Positions 35,901 through 40,724 of a stretch of 45,803 nt of DNA are shown here, one piece after another. The notes under the pieces are model-generated. The model was given only the letters and a program-made list of their open reading frames with translations, was not told the origin of the DNA and made no database searches. This stretch comes from Ophiothrix spiculata (lineage: Eukaryota; Echinodermata; Ophiuroidea; Amphilepidida; Ophiotrichidae), in the NCBI GenBank assembly GCA_000969725.1, contig JXSR01S073293.1; one strand, given 5' to 3'. A program made the translations under genes and the position numbers. Position 1 is the first letter of the stretch. Each line of letters opens with the position of its first letter.

Positions 35901-38900
35901 AATCCAGAATATTGTCATTTCAAAGTTCCATTCTGATTCATAATGTCACAAAATAGCACATCTTTCCTTATAGCATTTCCAGGGATATATAGAACATAAT
36001 TATCTATTTGTTTTTTAAATCTATTGTAGAGCAACATCATGACCGTGACAATGATCCAATATAATGAGTGGAAGGCAGGATCCATGCTTCCTAAGTCATC
36101 ACAGTCATTCATAACTCTTCTAAACCGGCATGCCAGAATCTGGTTTGATGATGGACACAACCGCACAGCAGTCGTTTGTCTGTAAGATCATATTTTTTTC
36201 TTTTACAACAAAGCTTTTTTCTTCGAAGTGATTTCAATAATGTTTTTAATACTTTGTGTAGATATTGCCGGTTAGATGTTGTCACATGAATGTCTGTCAC
36301 ATTTGTTTATTTGTGTCTGAAAGAGCAATTTCTATCATGAAGATGAAGCGGTCTTTTCGACATACATCATACAATACAATACGAAGCAATACACTTCAGA
36401 TACAACAAAAAACAAAACAACATAACAATATACAACTTGTAATACACTACAATACAATACAATATTGGCATTTACCCGGGATACGAAGCGCCAAAACAAT
36501 ATAATTCACATGCATTTCATTTTATTTCCTGATCAGCACACCCCATACTTTATAGTCCACATACTACGCTATGATTGGGGCCTTGTTTTGAGCTTATGTC
36601 ATCTCTGTTACTCCATGGTACAGGTTTTATAAAACAAGCACTTAAGATCAGGGGCGGACTGGGTTCTCAAACCGGCCGTGGCAAAAATTTTAAAGCGGCC
36701 CTTTCGACCATGGCGCCATGGCAGCGAAGCGAGCGTAGCGTGTAACGGGTGGGGTCCACGGGTCCGCCTTAGGGTCCTATGGGAGTCCAGGGGGCGAAGC
36801 CCCCGGAAACTTTGGAGTTTAATGCAAATTAAGGGCTCAAAGAACGCGGATTTAGTTAGTGACTATTTTTGAAGCAAAAATCATAGAAATATGCACAACA
36901 CATATTATTAATTGATTAATTAAACCGGCCCTGAGCAGCCCAAAACCAAGCGGCCCATATGGCGATCGCCAAAACGCCACCGTTGCCAGTCCGCCAATGC
37001 TCAAGATCGTTCATGCAGTTAGCATCTGATTCTTTTATTGATCATCAATTACGACAAGTGATAAAAATCTTTTCATGTTGAATAAAAGCCAGTGACCTTG
37101 TTGTTTGGCATAGGGGTAATTGTAATTGTATCATATCAAATGAAACATTCAGAGTAATTTTTGGAAATACTACATATGGCAGCTACTCCTTTGTGAGTTT
37201 CTAAGTGAGGATTTTGGAGGTAATAACAAATAGCTGCCATATGTAAACCGGGTCGCAAAGCGTGAAAAACCTGTCGCAGCTTCGGCGTATTTTTCTAAAA
37301 AACAGTTGTGTTTTACCCCATAAAGGTTGGTATCATTTTAATCTTGACAAAATAAGCTACATTATGATAGATATTTCATAATTAAATGTCGAATACGTGA
37401 CGAGATATTGATGTAGAAAGTCAAAGTTTTACGCAAGTCAGCTTTTCTTTCAGCCATGTAACATCTCATGTTGGTAGAATGCGTTCACAAATTACTTCAA
37501 ATTAAAGCTTGAAGTCTATGCTATCGGATGAAACAAGTTTTTTGATCTGTTGATTTTTCTACTTTTTCTAAAATACGCCAAACCTCAACCAATCGTATAG
37601 CATTTGGTTTTACATAGCGTTAAGCGAAAAACTCCTGGATGTAGATTGGCCTGTATTTTAATAGCCAATCAGCGAGGCGTATTGAGCCGACCCACACTGC
37701 TGCGGTGGCGGGCTGTATAAATCGTTCAATATAATAAAGATGAAATGTATGTGAATTAGAAACAAAAGCGAATACATACAAACATCATTAAGTAAAATAT
37801 GCTAATGTAGGTGTTTCAGGCAGTTCCTTACAAATACGCCAGTGATACCATTGTAACTCATCATTTATTTTATGTAAATGATAAGATAGCATATTATACC
37901 TAATGGTAGTTGTCACTGCCATTAAGGTACTACCGGTGCCCCATATATCAGGGTGAAGAACAACGGCTTAAGGTGATTCAGGGAATATCCTTTTAAATTG
38001 GCAATAAATTAACTTTATTGGATTTGTTTGAGATATCCTTATTATCTTCATTTGTGCTATAACACTAACAGGAATGGAGTAGATCGCTGTGGCGTTTTCT
38101 GTGCGATGGCATCCATCTTGAATGAGATCAAAGCGACACAAAAAGGCTCCGTGTTCCATGCCGTTAAACAGCTGAAGCACTCGAGATATACGATGGTGAA
38201 TTCCTTGGTAAGATCTAAGACCCTTCCCCCATGTATACTTCAAGGTAGTTTTTATTGACATCATAATGTTATTTACACTAGCGTGCCCAAAATACATCTT
38301 GAAGTCTAGGCCATTCTTCATTAACCTTGTTCCCCCCCTGTTTGTTTACTTTTTTCTTTCCCACTAACAAAATCATCTAATACACTGAATCTATTCATCT
38401 ATTCTAGTGCCCCCCCCCCAGTCGGGGGAAAACTTCCATTCGGGTAAATCGGGGATCTGGACCAACTCCCACGAACGATAACGAAGCCCGGGGGGGGGGG
38501 TACTTAGTGGAAAGGTTGGTGTACGGACGCGCGGCCGAGAACGGTTGCATTTTTAACCTCCCAGGTTTACCAAAGGCCCCTCAAAAATTTATAATTGTTT
38601 ACATAACGGTTGCCTTTTTCAAAAATGACCATTTTTTGACCATTTTTTCCTTTGGTTTACATATCTGTTGCCAAATTGGGCTTTTGAAGTGCAATTTACA
38701 TTGTAAAAAATGCATTGAATGGTCTAAATAACGGTTGTTAAAGTCAAATTGGTTTACATATGGGTAGCATTTTTTTGCTTCCTCAGGTTTACTAAATGGG
38801 TGGTAGTCGAAAACTCCGGCCGCGCGTCCGTACCCAACTGAAACCTGAGTACCCTCTTCCCTCTTCCCGACTCAGCTGTCTAAAATCAAATCAACCGACT

Positions 38901-39490
38901 CAGCGTAGATTCTGTTAATTAATGTTCACGAATATCACAATTATTAGTAAAAAAAGTCCTTTACTTTTTCATAGACTATTTTTGCTCGCAGATTTTTTGG
39001 CCTTAGTTGTGTAATTACCCCGGTATCACCATCGTTTTGAAGATACTGGAGGGAAAGCCACTGGAAACCGCCTAAACCGACGCGACGTTAGGAACGAAAA
39101 TTAAAGCGAAACAATTATAGCATTTTCATGTATTCACTTGTGGCACCAAGGAAGCATAGCGGGGAGGTGGCATTGACGAAATTATCAACACTCATATTTA
39201 AGTTTCCCTTTTTATTTATTCAAACGTAAAATTTTTAAAAAAATTACGCGCTTCGCCGGTTCATCAAGATTTTTTTTCTCCATTTTTAGACACCGTAAAG
39301 CAAATTTATTTCAAAATTTCGCGCGATTGTTAATATATTTAAAACATCCAATCATACCCCTCCCATGGTGTCATTCGGGGAAACCAAATCTTGTGCCCCC
39401 CCCCCCCCAGTCAAAAAATCATGTGCACGCCACTGTACATCTCCCACCGTGTTGGGTGTCCTTCATTAAAAGGGTTCGCTACATTCTCAC

Positions 39491-39521
<31 letters not shown>

Positions 39522-40336
39522 CCATCACAATCGTCATCACCAGCACCAGCACCACCACCACCACCACCCACCAACTCACCCCCTCCTCCTCCTCCTCCTC
39601 CTCCGCCGACGACGACGATCCCGGAGGAGGCGGGGCACTAATGTATAATGTTACAGGCATATAGGGTGACGGTGATCACAGTTTTTCAAAACACAACTTA
39701 AAGTGTGATTTAGCCAAAATATTCCCTTTTCCCATATTCACACCCTAATTGGGATTTTACCGTTACCATATTAACTTTTAAGGTTTGAAAAAGTACCCTA
39801 TTTCTTGAAAATGGCTGCTTGGTATATATGTGATACCCTAAACGGTATCACCTGATTCACCCCTCTGTCCTCAAAAACAATCCTAATTCACCTTTTGCTC
39901 ACGCTATGCCTGCAGCATTATCTGTAAAAACAAGCGTTAATAAAGGGTTATCCTAAACATGTTAAAAACGCCTTAAGTGTTAAAATAAGACGTTATTTTA
40001 ACACTTCAGGCGTTTTTAACATGTTTAGGATAACACTTTTTTAACGTTTGTTTTTACAGTTTATACTTTAGTACAGTGGCCCCCAGTATCCGATCTATGA
40101 GCATGCACAGATTTGGCAGCAACTTGATGCACACGGCCACACCCTACACACACCTACAATATAACATGATAACCATGATAAAAACTTTAAAATCGGCAAA
40201 CCTTAATGGTCAAGATCTTCTAATAATTTTTTTTATATTCTGACTTCTTCTCTTTCAGGAGCAGTACAGATTCTGTTATGAAACTCTTGATGTTCACGTC
40301 ATGGATTCCTTTGCTACATATGCAAACTTTCAGTAA
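8725..40336 (+). CDS. Receptor-type protein tyrosine phosphatase gene, 5'-partial, 25 visible coding exons
   Basis: Gene-level entry; exons are listed separately. The product is a single-pass membrane receptor that removes phosphate from phosphotyrosine in cytosolic proteins. Spliced visible coding sequence is 3,593 nt (about 1,196 residues). Order: EGF-like x2 (residues about 1-93), FN3 x4 (94-496), transmembrane helix (about 500-522), basic stop-transfer and juxtamembrane region (to about 630), PTP D1 (to about 931), PTP D2 (932-1196). D1 has KNRY, WPD, HCSAGVGRTG and a Q-loop Gln and should be active. D2 is degenerate. About eleven N-glycosylation sequons lie outside the membrane. D2 wording (CLNG before the Arg, VFHAVK, EQYRFCYE) recalls the D2 of the MAM-type RPTPs (kappa/mu/T/U), but no MAM or Ig domain is visible and EGF units occur instead. 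No start codon or promoter is in view. An RPTP is near certain; the exact subfamily is uncertain. Confidence 0.95.
9452..9855. mobile_element. hAT-type MITE with 8-bp target duplication
   Basis: Terminal repeats begin CAAGGAAGTTATAGGGGGGA. Perfect 8-bp duplications GTATTACT flank it at 9444-9451 and 9856-9863. 404 bp, no transposase, arms about 100 bp. The 8-bp duplication is characteristic of hAT transposition. Confidence 0.85.
9891..10603. mobile_element. 713-bp fold-back element flanked by TTAA
   Basis: The arms (about 350 bp each) are complementary over nearly the whole length. Ends are GGGCACAGTTAACCCC and its complement, with TTAA at 9887-9890 and 10604-10607. TTAA target use suggests piggyBac-type mobilisation (inference). 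The centre is near 10247. Confidence 0.8.
10863..11029. repeat. Long hairpin, about 75-bp stem
   Basis: Arms 10863-10938 and 10953-11029 are near-perfect inverted copies (ACAAATACAACATGG at the outside, GAGACTTCCTCCC at the inside) with a short GC-rich loop. Likely a small fold-back MITE. Confidence 0.8.
11574..11723 (+). CDS. RPTP exon: EGF-like domain 2
   Basis: Acceptor TTACAG, donor AAGGTGAGT, 150 bp, phase 1-1. The 50 residues include CRHGLFGKQCEFKC, then NNGTC, and end in ESGWAGSDC, a laminin/MEGF-like EGF pattern with nine cysteines and one sequon (NGT). The frame is open upstream into the intron, but the acceptor and phase match place the start here. Confidence 0.88.
11773..13254. 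mobile_element. TA-flanked TIR element with repeated GCGAAATTTCG motifs
   Basis: Ends CGAAGCTTTATTTATATCAT and its near reverse complement, with TA on each side. Subterminal regions carry many copies of GCGAAATTTCG-like and GGGTCGCAA motifs on the right (about 12640-13230) and a few on the left. 1,482 bp with no recognisable transposase. It lies 49 bp after the second EGF exon. Confidence 0.75.
13740..14530. mobile_element. Degenerate fold-back element
   Basis: Left AAAGTATACATTTTTAGAAG (about 13818) is mirrored by CTAGAAATGTATACTTTT (about 14456), with matching ATGATG and GACCAAAA blocks inward. It is related to 9891-10603 and 21316-22223. The right end is about 20 bp before the FN3-1 acceptor. 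Confidence 0.6.
14551..14844 (+). CDS. RPTP exon: fibronectin type III domain 1
   Basis: Acceptor TTACCAG, donor AGAAGTAAGT, 294 bp, phase 1-1, one whole FN3 domain of about 98 residues. It has the expected B-strand Trp (TLSWKPW), a Y-x-V-x-C strand and a C-terminal PMGPQV stretch. Sequons NQT and NRS. Paired Cys in VLCRQ and ISCQV are unusual for FN3 and could form a disulfide (inference). A degenerate fold-back repeat ends about 20 bp upstream of the acceptor. Confidence 0.87.
14845..15360. other. Intron part without recognised element
   Basis: AT-rich with homopolymer C runs near 14935 and 15076. Nothing coding seen. Confidence 0.45.
15361..15820 (+). repeat. Tandem repeat (about 115-140 bp unit) rich in AGGTCA direct repeats
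   Basis: About three and a half diverged units, anchored by GTCCGATTGGAACCA-like blocks at about 15460, 15598 and 15713. Each contains AGGTCA-N-AGGTCA-like pairs: 15518-15530, 15539-15551, 15638-15650, 15658-15670, 15767-15779. Confidence 0.65.
15883..15950 (+). CDS. RPTP exon: FN3 domain 2, first half
   Basis: Acceptor AAACAG, donor TCGGTAAGT, 68 bp, phase 1 in and 0 out. It encodes PLGAPSLVKVGSDKDSITLR plus WS, the A and B strands of an FN3 domain with the conserved Trp. The domain is completed in the next exon. Confidence 0.85.
16095..16250. mobile_element. Small MITE-like inverted repeat
   Basis: GGCCACATATAAAAAGAGTA at the left is mirrored by TACTCTTTCTATTATGTGACC at the right. 156 bp; target duplication not clear. 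Confidence 0.6.
16251..17312. other. Intron part, nothing firm
   Basis: AT-rich. About 16320-16700 contains repeated CTTAAG/TTAAGGG words and may be an old repeat, but I could not set ends. Confidence 0.4.
17313..17544 (+). CDS. RPTP exon: FN3 domain 2, second half
   Basis: Acceptor TTAAACAG, donor ATAGGTAAAT, 232 bp, phase 0 in and 1 out. It opens VPENALWFNC, contains the C-strand GFILRYKI and the L-x-P-x-T-x-Y-like motif LSPCTIYS, then an ISAYNSYNDEGPSN F-G region. Sequons NCS and NVT. FN3 domain 2 is thus split by a phase-0 intron after the Trp strand. Confidence 0.88.
17820..18370. repeat. Intron region with inverted CCGTACGTTGT motifs
   Basis: ATCCGTACGTTGT (about 17903) has an inverted partner ACAACGTACGGAT (about 18040), and CGTACG words recur. 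Probably a degenerate MITE; boundaries unclear. Confidence 0.4.
18431..18757 (+). CDS. RPTP exon: FN3 domain 3
   Basis: Acceptor ATTGCAG, donor TCTGGTAAGT, 327 bp, phase 1-1. A single FN3 domain: TSLVNISWRKP, then CGFTHYVVLYR, then LDELEAYSDYEISVAAAYD. Sequons NIS and NMT. A Cys sits before the C strand, as in FN3 domains 2 and 4. Confidence 0.9.
19090..19645. mobile_element. Diverged relative of the 4478-5850 element interior
   Basis: About 19360-19640 aligns by eye with 4920-5200, sharing TTTTATAGCAACATTTT, TATGACGTCATAATTACG, AACGCCTTGG and CAAGTTCATAGGGA in order. Terminal repeats were not found. Confidence 0.6.
19810..20346 (+). mobile_element. LINE-like 3' tail ending in (ATT)n
   Basis: The end reads CAGCGCTTTGACC, GGCGCTTAATAAATACCCTG, then (TTA)n. 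A GCGCT block followed by ATT repeats is typical of 3' ends of some animal LINEs and their SINEs. The 5' limit is not defined. The ATT tail sits about ten bases before the FN3-4 acceptor. Confidence 0.5.
20358..20645 (+). CDS. RPTP exon: FN3 domain 4 (membrane-proximal)
   Basis: Acceptor CCTACAG, donor TCAGGTGAAC, 288 bp, phase 1-1. FN3 features: GAPTNIKYV, TFTWDKP, ISYEYLF, YQEYKFRVAAYTLVGRGPYSD. Sequons NLT and NRS. The acceptor lies directly beside an (ATT)n tract ending a LINE-like 3' tail. Splicing to the transmembrane exon joins SS and DISK, leaving almost no stalk. Confidence 0.9.
20717..20836. repeat. Cluster of eight GCGTCT/AGACGC words in an inverted repeat
   Basis: The outer arms ACAAGACGC and GCGTCTTGT and inner arms CTAGCGTCTGGTTT and AAACCAGACGCTAG are complementary. 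AGCGTCTATCTAGACGCT forms an 18-bp palindrome. Likely a tiny MITE. Confidence 0.65.
20971..21042 (+). repeat. T-rich then G homopolymer tract
   Basis: (GTT)n followed by long T runs broken by G, then eleven G. Low complexity. Confidence 0.8.
21316..22223. mobile_element. About 900-bp fold-back element
   Basis: Arms of about 450 bp are complementary: outer GACAAAATTGCAACACGAGA against TTGCGTTACAATTTTGTC, inner CATGTTCCTCT and AAAGTATACTTTT blocks, centre near 21772. It carries no coding potential and fills much of the intron before the transmembrane exon. Confidence 0.75.
22656..22737 (+). CDS. RPTP exon: transmembrane helix
   Basis: Acceptor TCTACAG, donor AAGGTGAGC, 82 bp, phase 1 in and 2 out. 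It encodes DISKS followed by about 22 strongly hydrophobic residues (LILVVLFIVLLLIALLITLV), a single membrane-spanning helix. The split codon completes as Arg and leads into the basic KRRH cluster of the next exon, a stop-transfer signal placing the phosphatase domains in the cytosol. Confidence 0.92.
22738..23393. other. Intron, nothing recognised
   Basis: AT-rich, without open frames or repeats that I can support. Confidence 0.5.
23394..23467 (+). CDS. RPTP exon: juxtamembrane 1 (stop-transfer)
   Basis: Acceptor TTTAG, donor TCAGGTAATG, 74 bp, phase 2 in and 1 out. It begins with KRRHGINNPTPAKM after the helix and ends ISDRES, a basic then Ser/Thr-rich cytosolic segment. No catalytic motif. 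Confidence 0.85.
23468..24304. other. Intron, nothing recognised
   Basis: AT-rich. Short open frames on the minus strand have no recognisable motif. Confidence 0.5.
24305..24618 (+). CDS. RPTP exon: juxtamembrane 2 and start of PTP domain D1
   Basis: Acceptor TAATCAG, donor CATGGTATGT, 314 bp, phase 1 in and 0 out. The first two thirds are low-complexity, Ser/Thr/Pro/Asn-rich with an acidic NNEDD stretch. The end (KPIRKTTINVNCFMEAV, LRIEHM) matches the helical lead-in of RPTP D1 domains, which lies across the N-terminal face of the catalytic fold. Confidence 0.88.
24785..25061. mobile_element. MITE, complete copy
   Basis: Left CAGTAAAGTATAGGCTAACA is mirrored at the right (GTTAACCTATACTTTAGTGC). 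The arms continue with ACATTAGTTTAACGCTTTAT and its partner. A partial relative lies at 3665-3790. Confidence 0.65.
25186..25273 (+). CDS. RPTP exon: D1 KNRY loop
   Basis: Acceptor TGTTCAG, donor ACGTGTAAGT, 88 bp, phase 0 in and 1 out. It encodes ANVKKNRYKDIIT, the phosphotyrosine-recognition loop (NRY) of classical PTPs. A second AG ten bases downstream (TTGCAG) would break the frame, so 25186 is preferred. Confidence 0.9.
25586..25653 (+). CDS. RPTP exon: D1 DYINASF motif
   Basis: Acceptor TTTGTAG, donor GACGTAAGT, 68 bp, phase 1 in and 0 out. It reads DHSRVILHDSFDSDYINASF and ends ID; DYINA is a core PTP motif. Most of the exon, its donor and the following intron are duplicated at 25778-25953. 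Confidence 0.92.
25778..25953 (+). pseudogene. Tandemly duplicated, dead copy of the D1 DYINASF exon
   Basis: Offset exactly 185 bp from 25593-25768. It repeats most of the exon, its donor GACGTAAGT and the start of the intron with few changes. It lacks the acceptor and first bases, and two extra bases in ACATTTAAATGC create an in-frame TAA after DSDYI. It cannot encode a functional alternative exon. Confidence 0.85.
26039..26072 (+). CDS. RPTP exon: D1 GYHKPGYIATQ micro-exon
   Basis: Acceptor ATTCAG, donor CAAGGTACG, only 34 bp, phase 0 in and 1 out. It encodes GYHKPGYIATQ, the conserved strand leading to the A-T-Q-G-P motif. In D2 the equivalent sequence is fused with the next unit in one exon. 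Confidence 0.88.
26419..26516 (+). CDS. RPTP exon: D1 GPNKETLCDIWRMIWQ
   Basis: Acceptor TTTGTAG, donor AAGGTATCA, 98 bp, phase 1 in and 0 out. It encodes GPNKETLCDIWRMIWQ, then SVIMATELKEGIK, the PTP motif around the conserved W-x-M-x-W and the I-V-M-x-T strand. A long CAN microsatellite starts 16 bases after the exon and stays open in this frame to 26720. Confidence 0.93.
26533..26852 (+). repeat. CAN trinucleotide microsatellite (CAA/CAC/AAT)
   Basis: About 320 bp of interrupted (CAC)n, (CAA)n and finally (AAT)n. It starts 16 bases after the 26516 exon end. Open frames across it on either strand are by-products of the repeat. Confidence 0.9.
27250..27372 (+). CDS. RPTP exon: D1 KCEQYWP strand
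   Basis: Acceptor GGCAACAG, donor AAAGTAAGT, 123 bp, phase 0-0. It opens RKCEQYWPNEGGSAKFGHF, the K-C-x-x-Y-W-P motif of classical PTPs, and ends in VRKLLISK. Confidence 0.93.
27645..28248. mobile_element. TIR element carrying a CGCTAGTCCGA minisatellite
   Basis: The left end ACAAAAAGGTCATTAGGTCA (about 27651) is mirrored at the right by TGACCTAATGACCTTTTTGC-like sequence near 28219-28240, with candidate TA duplications. A second inverted copy of the right end lies at about 27765-27794, suggesting a composite or nested structure. The right end is 15 bp before the exon with the WPD loop. Confidence 0.7.
27841..28200 (+). repeat. Minisatellite: 14 copies of CGCTAGTCCGA with variable spacers
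   Basis: An 11-base core, usually preceded by TG, recurs at about 27841, 27856, 27873, 27911, 27939, 27960, 27986, 28002, 28035, 28061, 28087, 28113, 28139 and 28189. Spacers are AT-rich, most often giving a 26-bp period. Two copies are mutated (CGGTAGTCCGA, CGTCAGTCCGG). Confidence 0.9.
28264..28418 (+). CDS. RPTP exon: D1 WPD loop and catalytic Cys
   Basis: Acceptor TTATAG, donor GCAGGTACA, 155 bp, phase 0 in and 2 out. It carries YTAWPDMGVPQ with the general-acid Asp, and ends GPVVVHC with the catalytic Cys (about residue 840). The next codon, Ser, is split across the intron. A TIR element ends about 15 bp upstream of the exon. Confidence 0.95.
28489..28775 (+). repeat. 33-bp tandem repeat, about eight units
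   Basis: The consensus is two half-units, TTTTACCAAGAGAATT and TAGTTTCACCAATTCAG; some units carry an extra half-unit (TAGTTTTGACAAGA). It lies in the intron between the D1 catalytic Cys and its P-loop. Confidence 0.8.
29217..29352 (+). CDS. RPTP exon: D1 P-loop and Q-loop
   Basis: Acceptor TCATAG, donor GAGGTAATA, 136 bp, phase 2 in and 0 out. It completes the signature as SAGVGRTGTF with the substrate-binding Arg and ends RRPSMIQTE, the Q-loop Gln. All residues needed for phosphatase activity are present in D1. Confidence 0.95.
29904..30078 (+). repeat. (ATG)n and (AATTC)n microsatellites
   Basis: (ATG)n at 29904-29939, (ATG)n again at 30002-30030, then about eight AATTC units at 30037-30078. 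All are intronic. Confidence 0.9.
30156..30290 (+). CDS. RPTP exon: D1 C-terminal helix and D1-D2 linker
   Basis: Acceptor TTTCAG, donor CAGGTTAGT, 135 bp, phase 0-0. It encodes AQYVFVYEALLESF, the closing helix of a PTP domain (Q-Y-x-F-x-Y-x-x-L), then a linker ending LLQKQLQ. Confidence 0.92.
30500..30955. mobile_element. Outer inverted repeat hosting the 30548-30846 MITE
   Basis: CGCGATCGCATAAGTGTCATTCA (about 30509) is mirrored by TGAATGACATTTATGCGATCACG (about 30924-30946). The hAT MITE lies between them, as a nested insertion. Ends approximate. Confidence 0.55.
30548..30846. mobile_element. hAT-type MITE with perfect 8-bp target duplication
   Basis: The ends are CAAGCCCGTAGCCAGG and CCTGGCTACGGGCCTG, flanked by TTGTAGAC at 30540-30547 and 30847-30854. 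299 bp, with a C-run and no transposase. Confidence 0.88.
31139..31380. repeat. Region of direct and inverted short repeats
   Basis: GAGACATCGTTTTTAC occurs twice (about 31157, 31340), and TTAGTACGGCA and TGCCGTACTAA face each other. Likely a degraded MITE. Confidence 0.45.
31381..31885. other. Intron, nothing recognised
   Basis: AT-rich, no supported feature. Confidence 0.45.
31886..31985 (+). CDS. RPTP exon: D2 start, KNRY loop
   Basis: Acceptor ATTTCAG, donor CCTCGTATG, 100 bp, phase 0 in and 1 out. It contains NVSKNRYKNCFP, the D2 counterpart of the D1 KNRY exon with the same outgoing phase. The D1 reading (NRYKDI) is replaced by NRYKNC. Confidence 0.9.
32050..32947. mobile_element. About 900-bp fold-back element
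   Basis: TAAAGACTCCC at the left and GGGGAGTCTTTA at the right open arms of about 240 bp that share GTATCGCCTCGTCTCGAAAA, CAATACGGTA and TTTTTAAAAGTTGCTAAT blocks in inverted order. No coding potential. It lies in the D2 intron between the KNRY and YINA exons. Confidence 0.75.
33074..33320 (-). mobile_element. tRNA-derived SINE, minus strand
   Basis: Read on the minus strand it has a degenerate B box (GGTTTGAGCGCC) near 33283 and ends GTGCTATATAAAAGCTGAAC followed by ATTATTACTATTATT, a typical SINE/LINE 3' tail. The A-box side is truncated or diverged. Confidence 0.5.
33364..33431 (+). CDS. RPTP exon: D2 SNYINAV motif
   Basis: Acceptor ATTTCAG, donor GACGTAAGT, 68 bp, phase 1 in and 0 out: the same length and phases as the D1 DYINA exon. 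It reads SSRPYLMSYDGSNYINAVYC and ends in Asp. Confidence 0.92.
33432..34023. other. Intron, nothing recognised
   Basis: AT-rich; no supported repeat or open frame. Confidence 0.45.
34024..34158 (+). CDS. RPTP exon: D2 ATQVPLP segment
   Basis: Acceptor GTTGCAG, donor GATGTAAGT, 135 bp, phase 0-0. It contains FLATQVPLPNTVEDFRSMVY, then CTVIVTLND. The usual Gly of ATQGP is Val here. It corresponds to two D1 exons (34 plus 98 bp). Confidence 0.92.
34159..35161. other. Intron with a 13-bp hairpin
   Basis: GCTTCTCCTGTTA (34331-34343) and TAACAGGAGAAGC (34359-34371) form a perfect stem. A 78-codon minus-strand frame overlaps (34327-34563) without recognised homology. Otherwise nothing supported. 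Confidence 0.5.
35162..35290 (+). CDS. RPTP exon: D2 CAEFWPTDG strand
   Basis: Acceptor TTGCTAG, donor CTGGTAAGC, 129 bp, phase 0-0. It opens TCAEFWPTDG, the counterpart of D1 KCEQYWPNEG. Five cysteines are encoded here, more than in the D1 equivalent. Confidence 0.9.
35291..36029. other. Intron, nothing recognised
   Basis: AT-rich; a 70-codon open frame at 35630-35842 shows no motif. Confidence 0.45.
36030..36181 (+). CDS. RPTP exon: D2 degenerate WPD loop
   Basis: Acceptor ATTGTAG, donor TCTGTAAGA, 152 bp, phase 0 in and 2 out. Where D1 has YTAWPDMGVP this exon has YNEWKAGSMLP, so Pro-Asp is lost. It ends NRTAVVCL, with Val in place of the His before Cys. Boundaries parallel the D1 exon 28264-28418. 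Confidence 0.9.
36649..36999. mobile_element. hAT-type MITE, GC-rich
   Basis: The ends are CAGGGGCGGACTGG and CCAGTCCGCCAATG. The flanks CTTAAGAT (36641-36648) and CTCAAGAT (37000-37007) match at 7 of 8 bases, a hAT-type duplication. 351 bp; the interior is GC-rich, unlike the intron around it. Confidence 0.78.
37171..37245. repeat. Perfect 15-bp hairpin
   Basis: TACATATGGCAGCTA (37171-37185) and TAGCTGCCATATGTA (37231-37245). It may be one edge of a larger repeat; following sequence to about 37740 holds GGGTCG and CGACCC words but no clear ends. Confidence 0.6.
38072..38207 (+). CDS. RPTP exon: D2 degenerate P-loop
   Basis: Acceptor CTAACAG, donor TTGGTAAGA, 136 bp, phase 2 in and 0 out, the same length and phases as the D1 P-loop exon. 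It completes CLNGVDRCGVF: CX5R is kept, but Gly before Arg is Asp and the following Thr/Ser is Cys. It ends YTMVNSL, lacking the Q-loop Gln. Predicted pseudophosphatase. Confidence 0.9.
38497..38854. mobile_element. MITE with GTACGGACGCGCGGCCG arms
   Basis: Left GGGGTACTTAGTGGAAAGGT and GTACGGACGCGCGGCCG are mirrored at the right by CGGCCGCGCGTCCGTAC and AACCTGAGTACCC. The interior has repeated CCATTTTTTGACC words. Target duplication not resolved. Confidence 0.65.
39498..39625 (+). repeat. Compound trinucleotide microsatellite
   Basis: (CAT)n, (CAC)n, (CTC)n and (CGA)n runs in succession; open frames across it are artefacts of the repeat. Confidence 0.9.
39922..40059. repeat. 138-bp hairpin MITE
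   Basis: CTGTAAAAACAAGCGTTAA at the left and its partner at the right, with arms of about 66 bp (GGTTATCCTAAACATGTTAA and its complement) and a very short centre. It ends 200 bp before the last coding exon. Confidence 0.8.
40259..40336 (+). CDS. RPTP terminal exon with stop codon
   Basis: Acceptor TTTCAG; 25 codons plus TAA at 40334-40336. It encodes EQYRFCYETLDVHVMDSF and ends in ANFQ. The EQYRFCYE helix closes D2, as Q-Y-x-F-x-Y does in D1. The tail after D2 is only about 12 residues. Confidence 0.92.
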   Translation, partial: EQYRFCYETLDVHVMDSFATYANFQ

Positions 40337-40724
40337 ATCTAATATTTGTAAACTCTAAAACGGATGCTGTGTGCTGGATATTATCAAAATGAGTAAAAAT
40401 AGTTATTCTAGAGACTGATGCTATGGTCAACAAACTTACATGGGAAGATGTACTCCTATTGTCATGATTGTTACTTACAACGCCATTTTCCTATTCTGAA
40501 CCGTTTGTGTTTCTGATACTGTTTCGACGTGCCTTAAACACATTTTTGCACATAAAACTATGTGCGGACATTTTGGATCTCAAGACAGGCTCCGTATAGG
40601 ATTTGAAACAAGTTAACACCCTTATTTCGGAAGAAATGCTCCGACTGTTGCCCGAATGATTATTTTGAACATTTGGTGTTTTTTTTTTAAGTACCTCTAA
40701 CCCTTTTCCGCTCATAAAAACATA
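40337..40724 (+). other. Probable 3' UTR of the RPTP gene
   Basis: Non-coding after TAA. No AATAAA occurs before the downstream MITE; the first one is at 40934-40939, inside that MITE. Confidence 0.5.

Noticed and set aside
39327..39648. Pro/Ser- or His-rich proteins
   Set aside because: Frames created by (CAT)n, (CAC)n and (CTC)n microsatellite.
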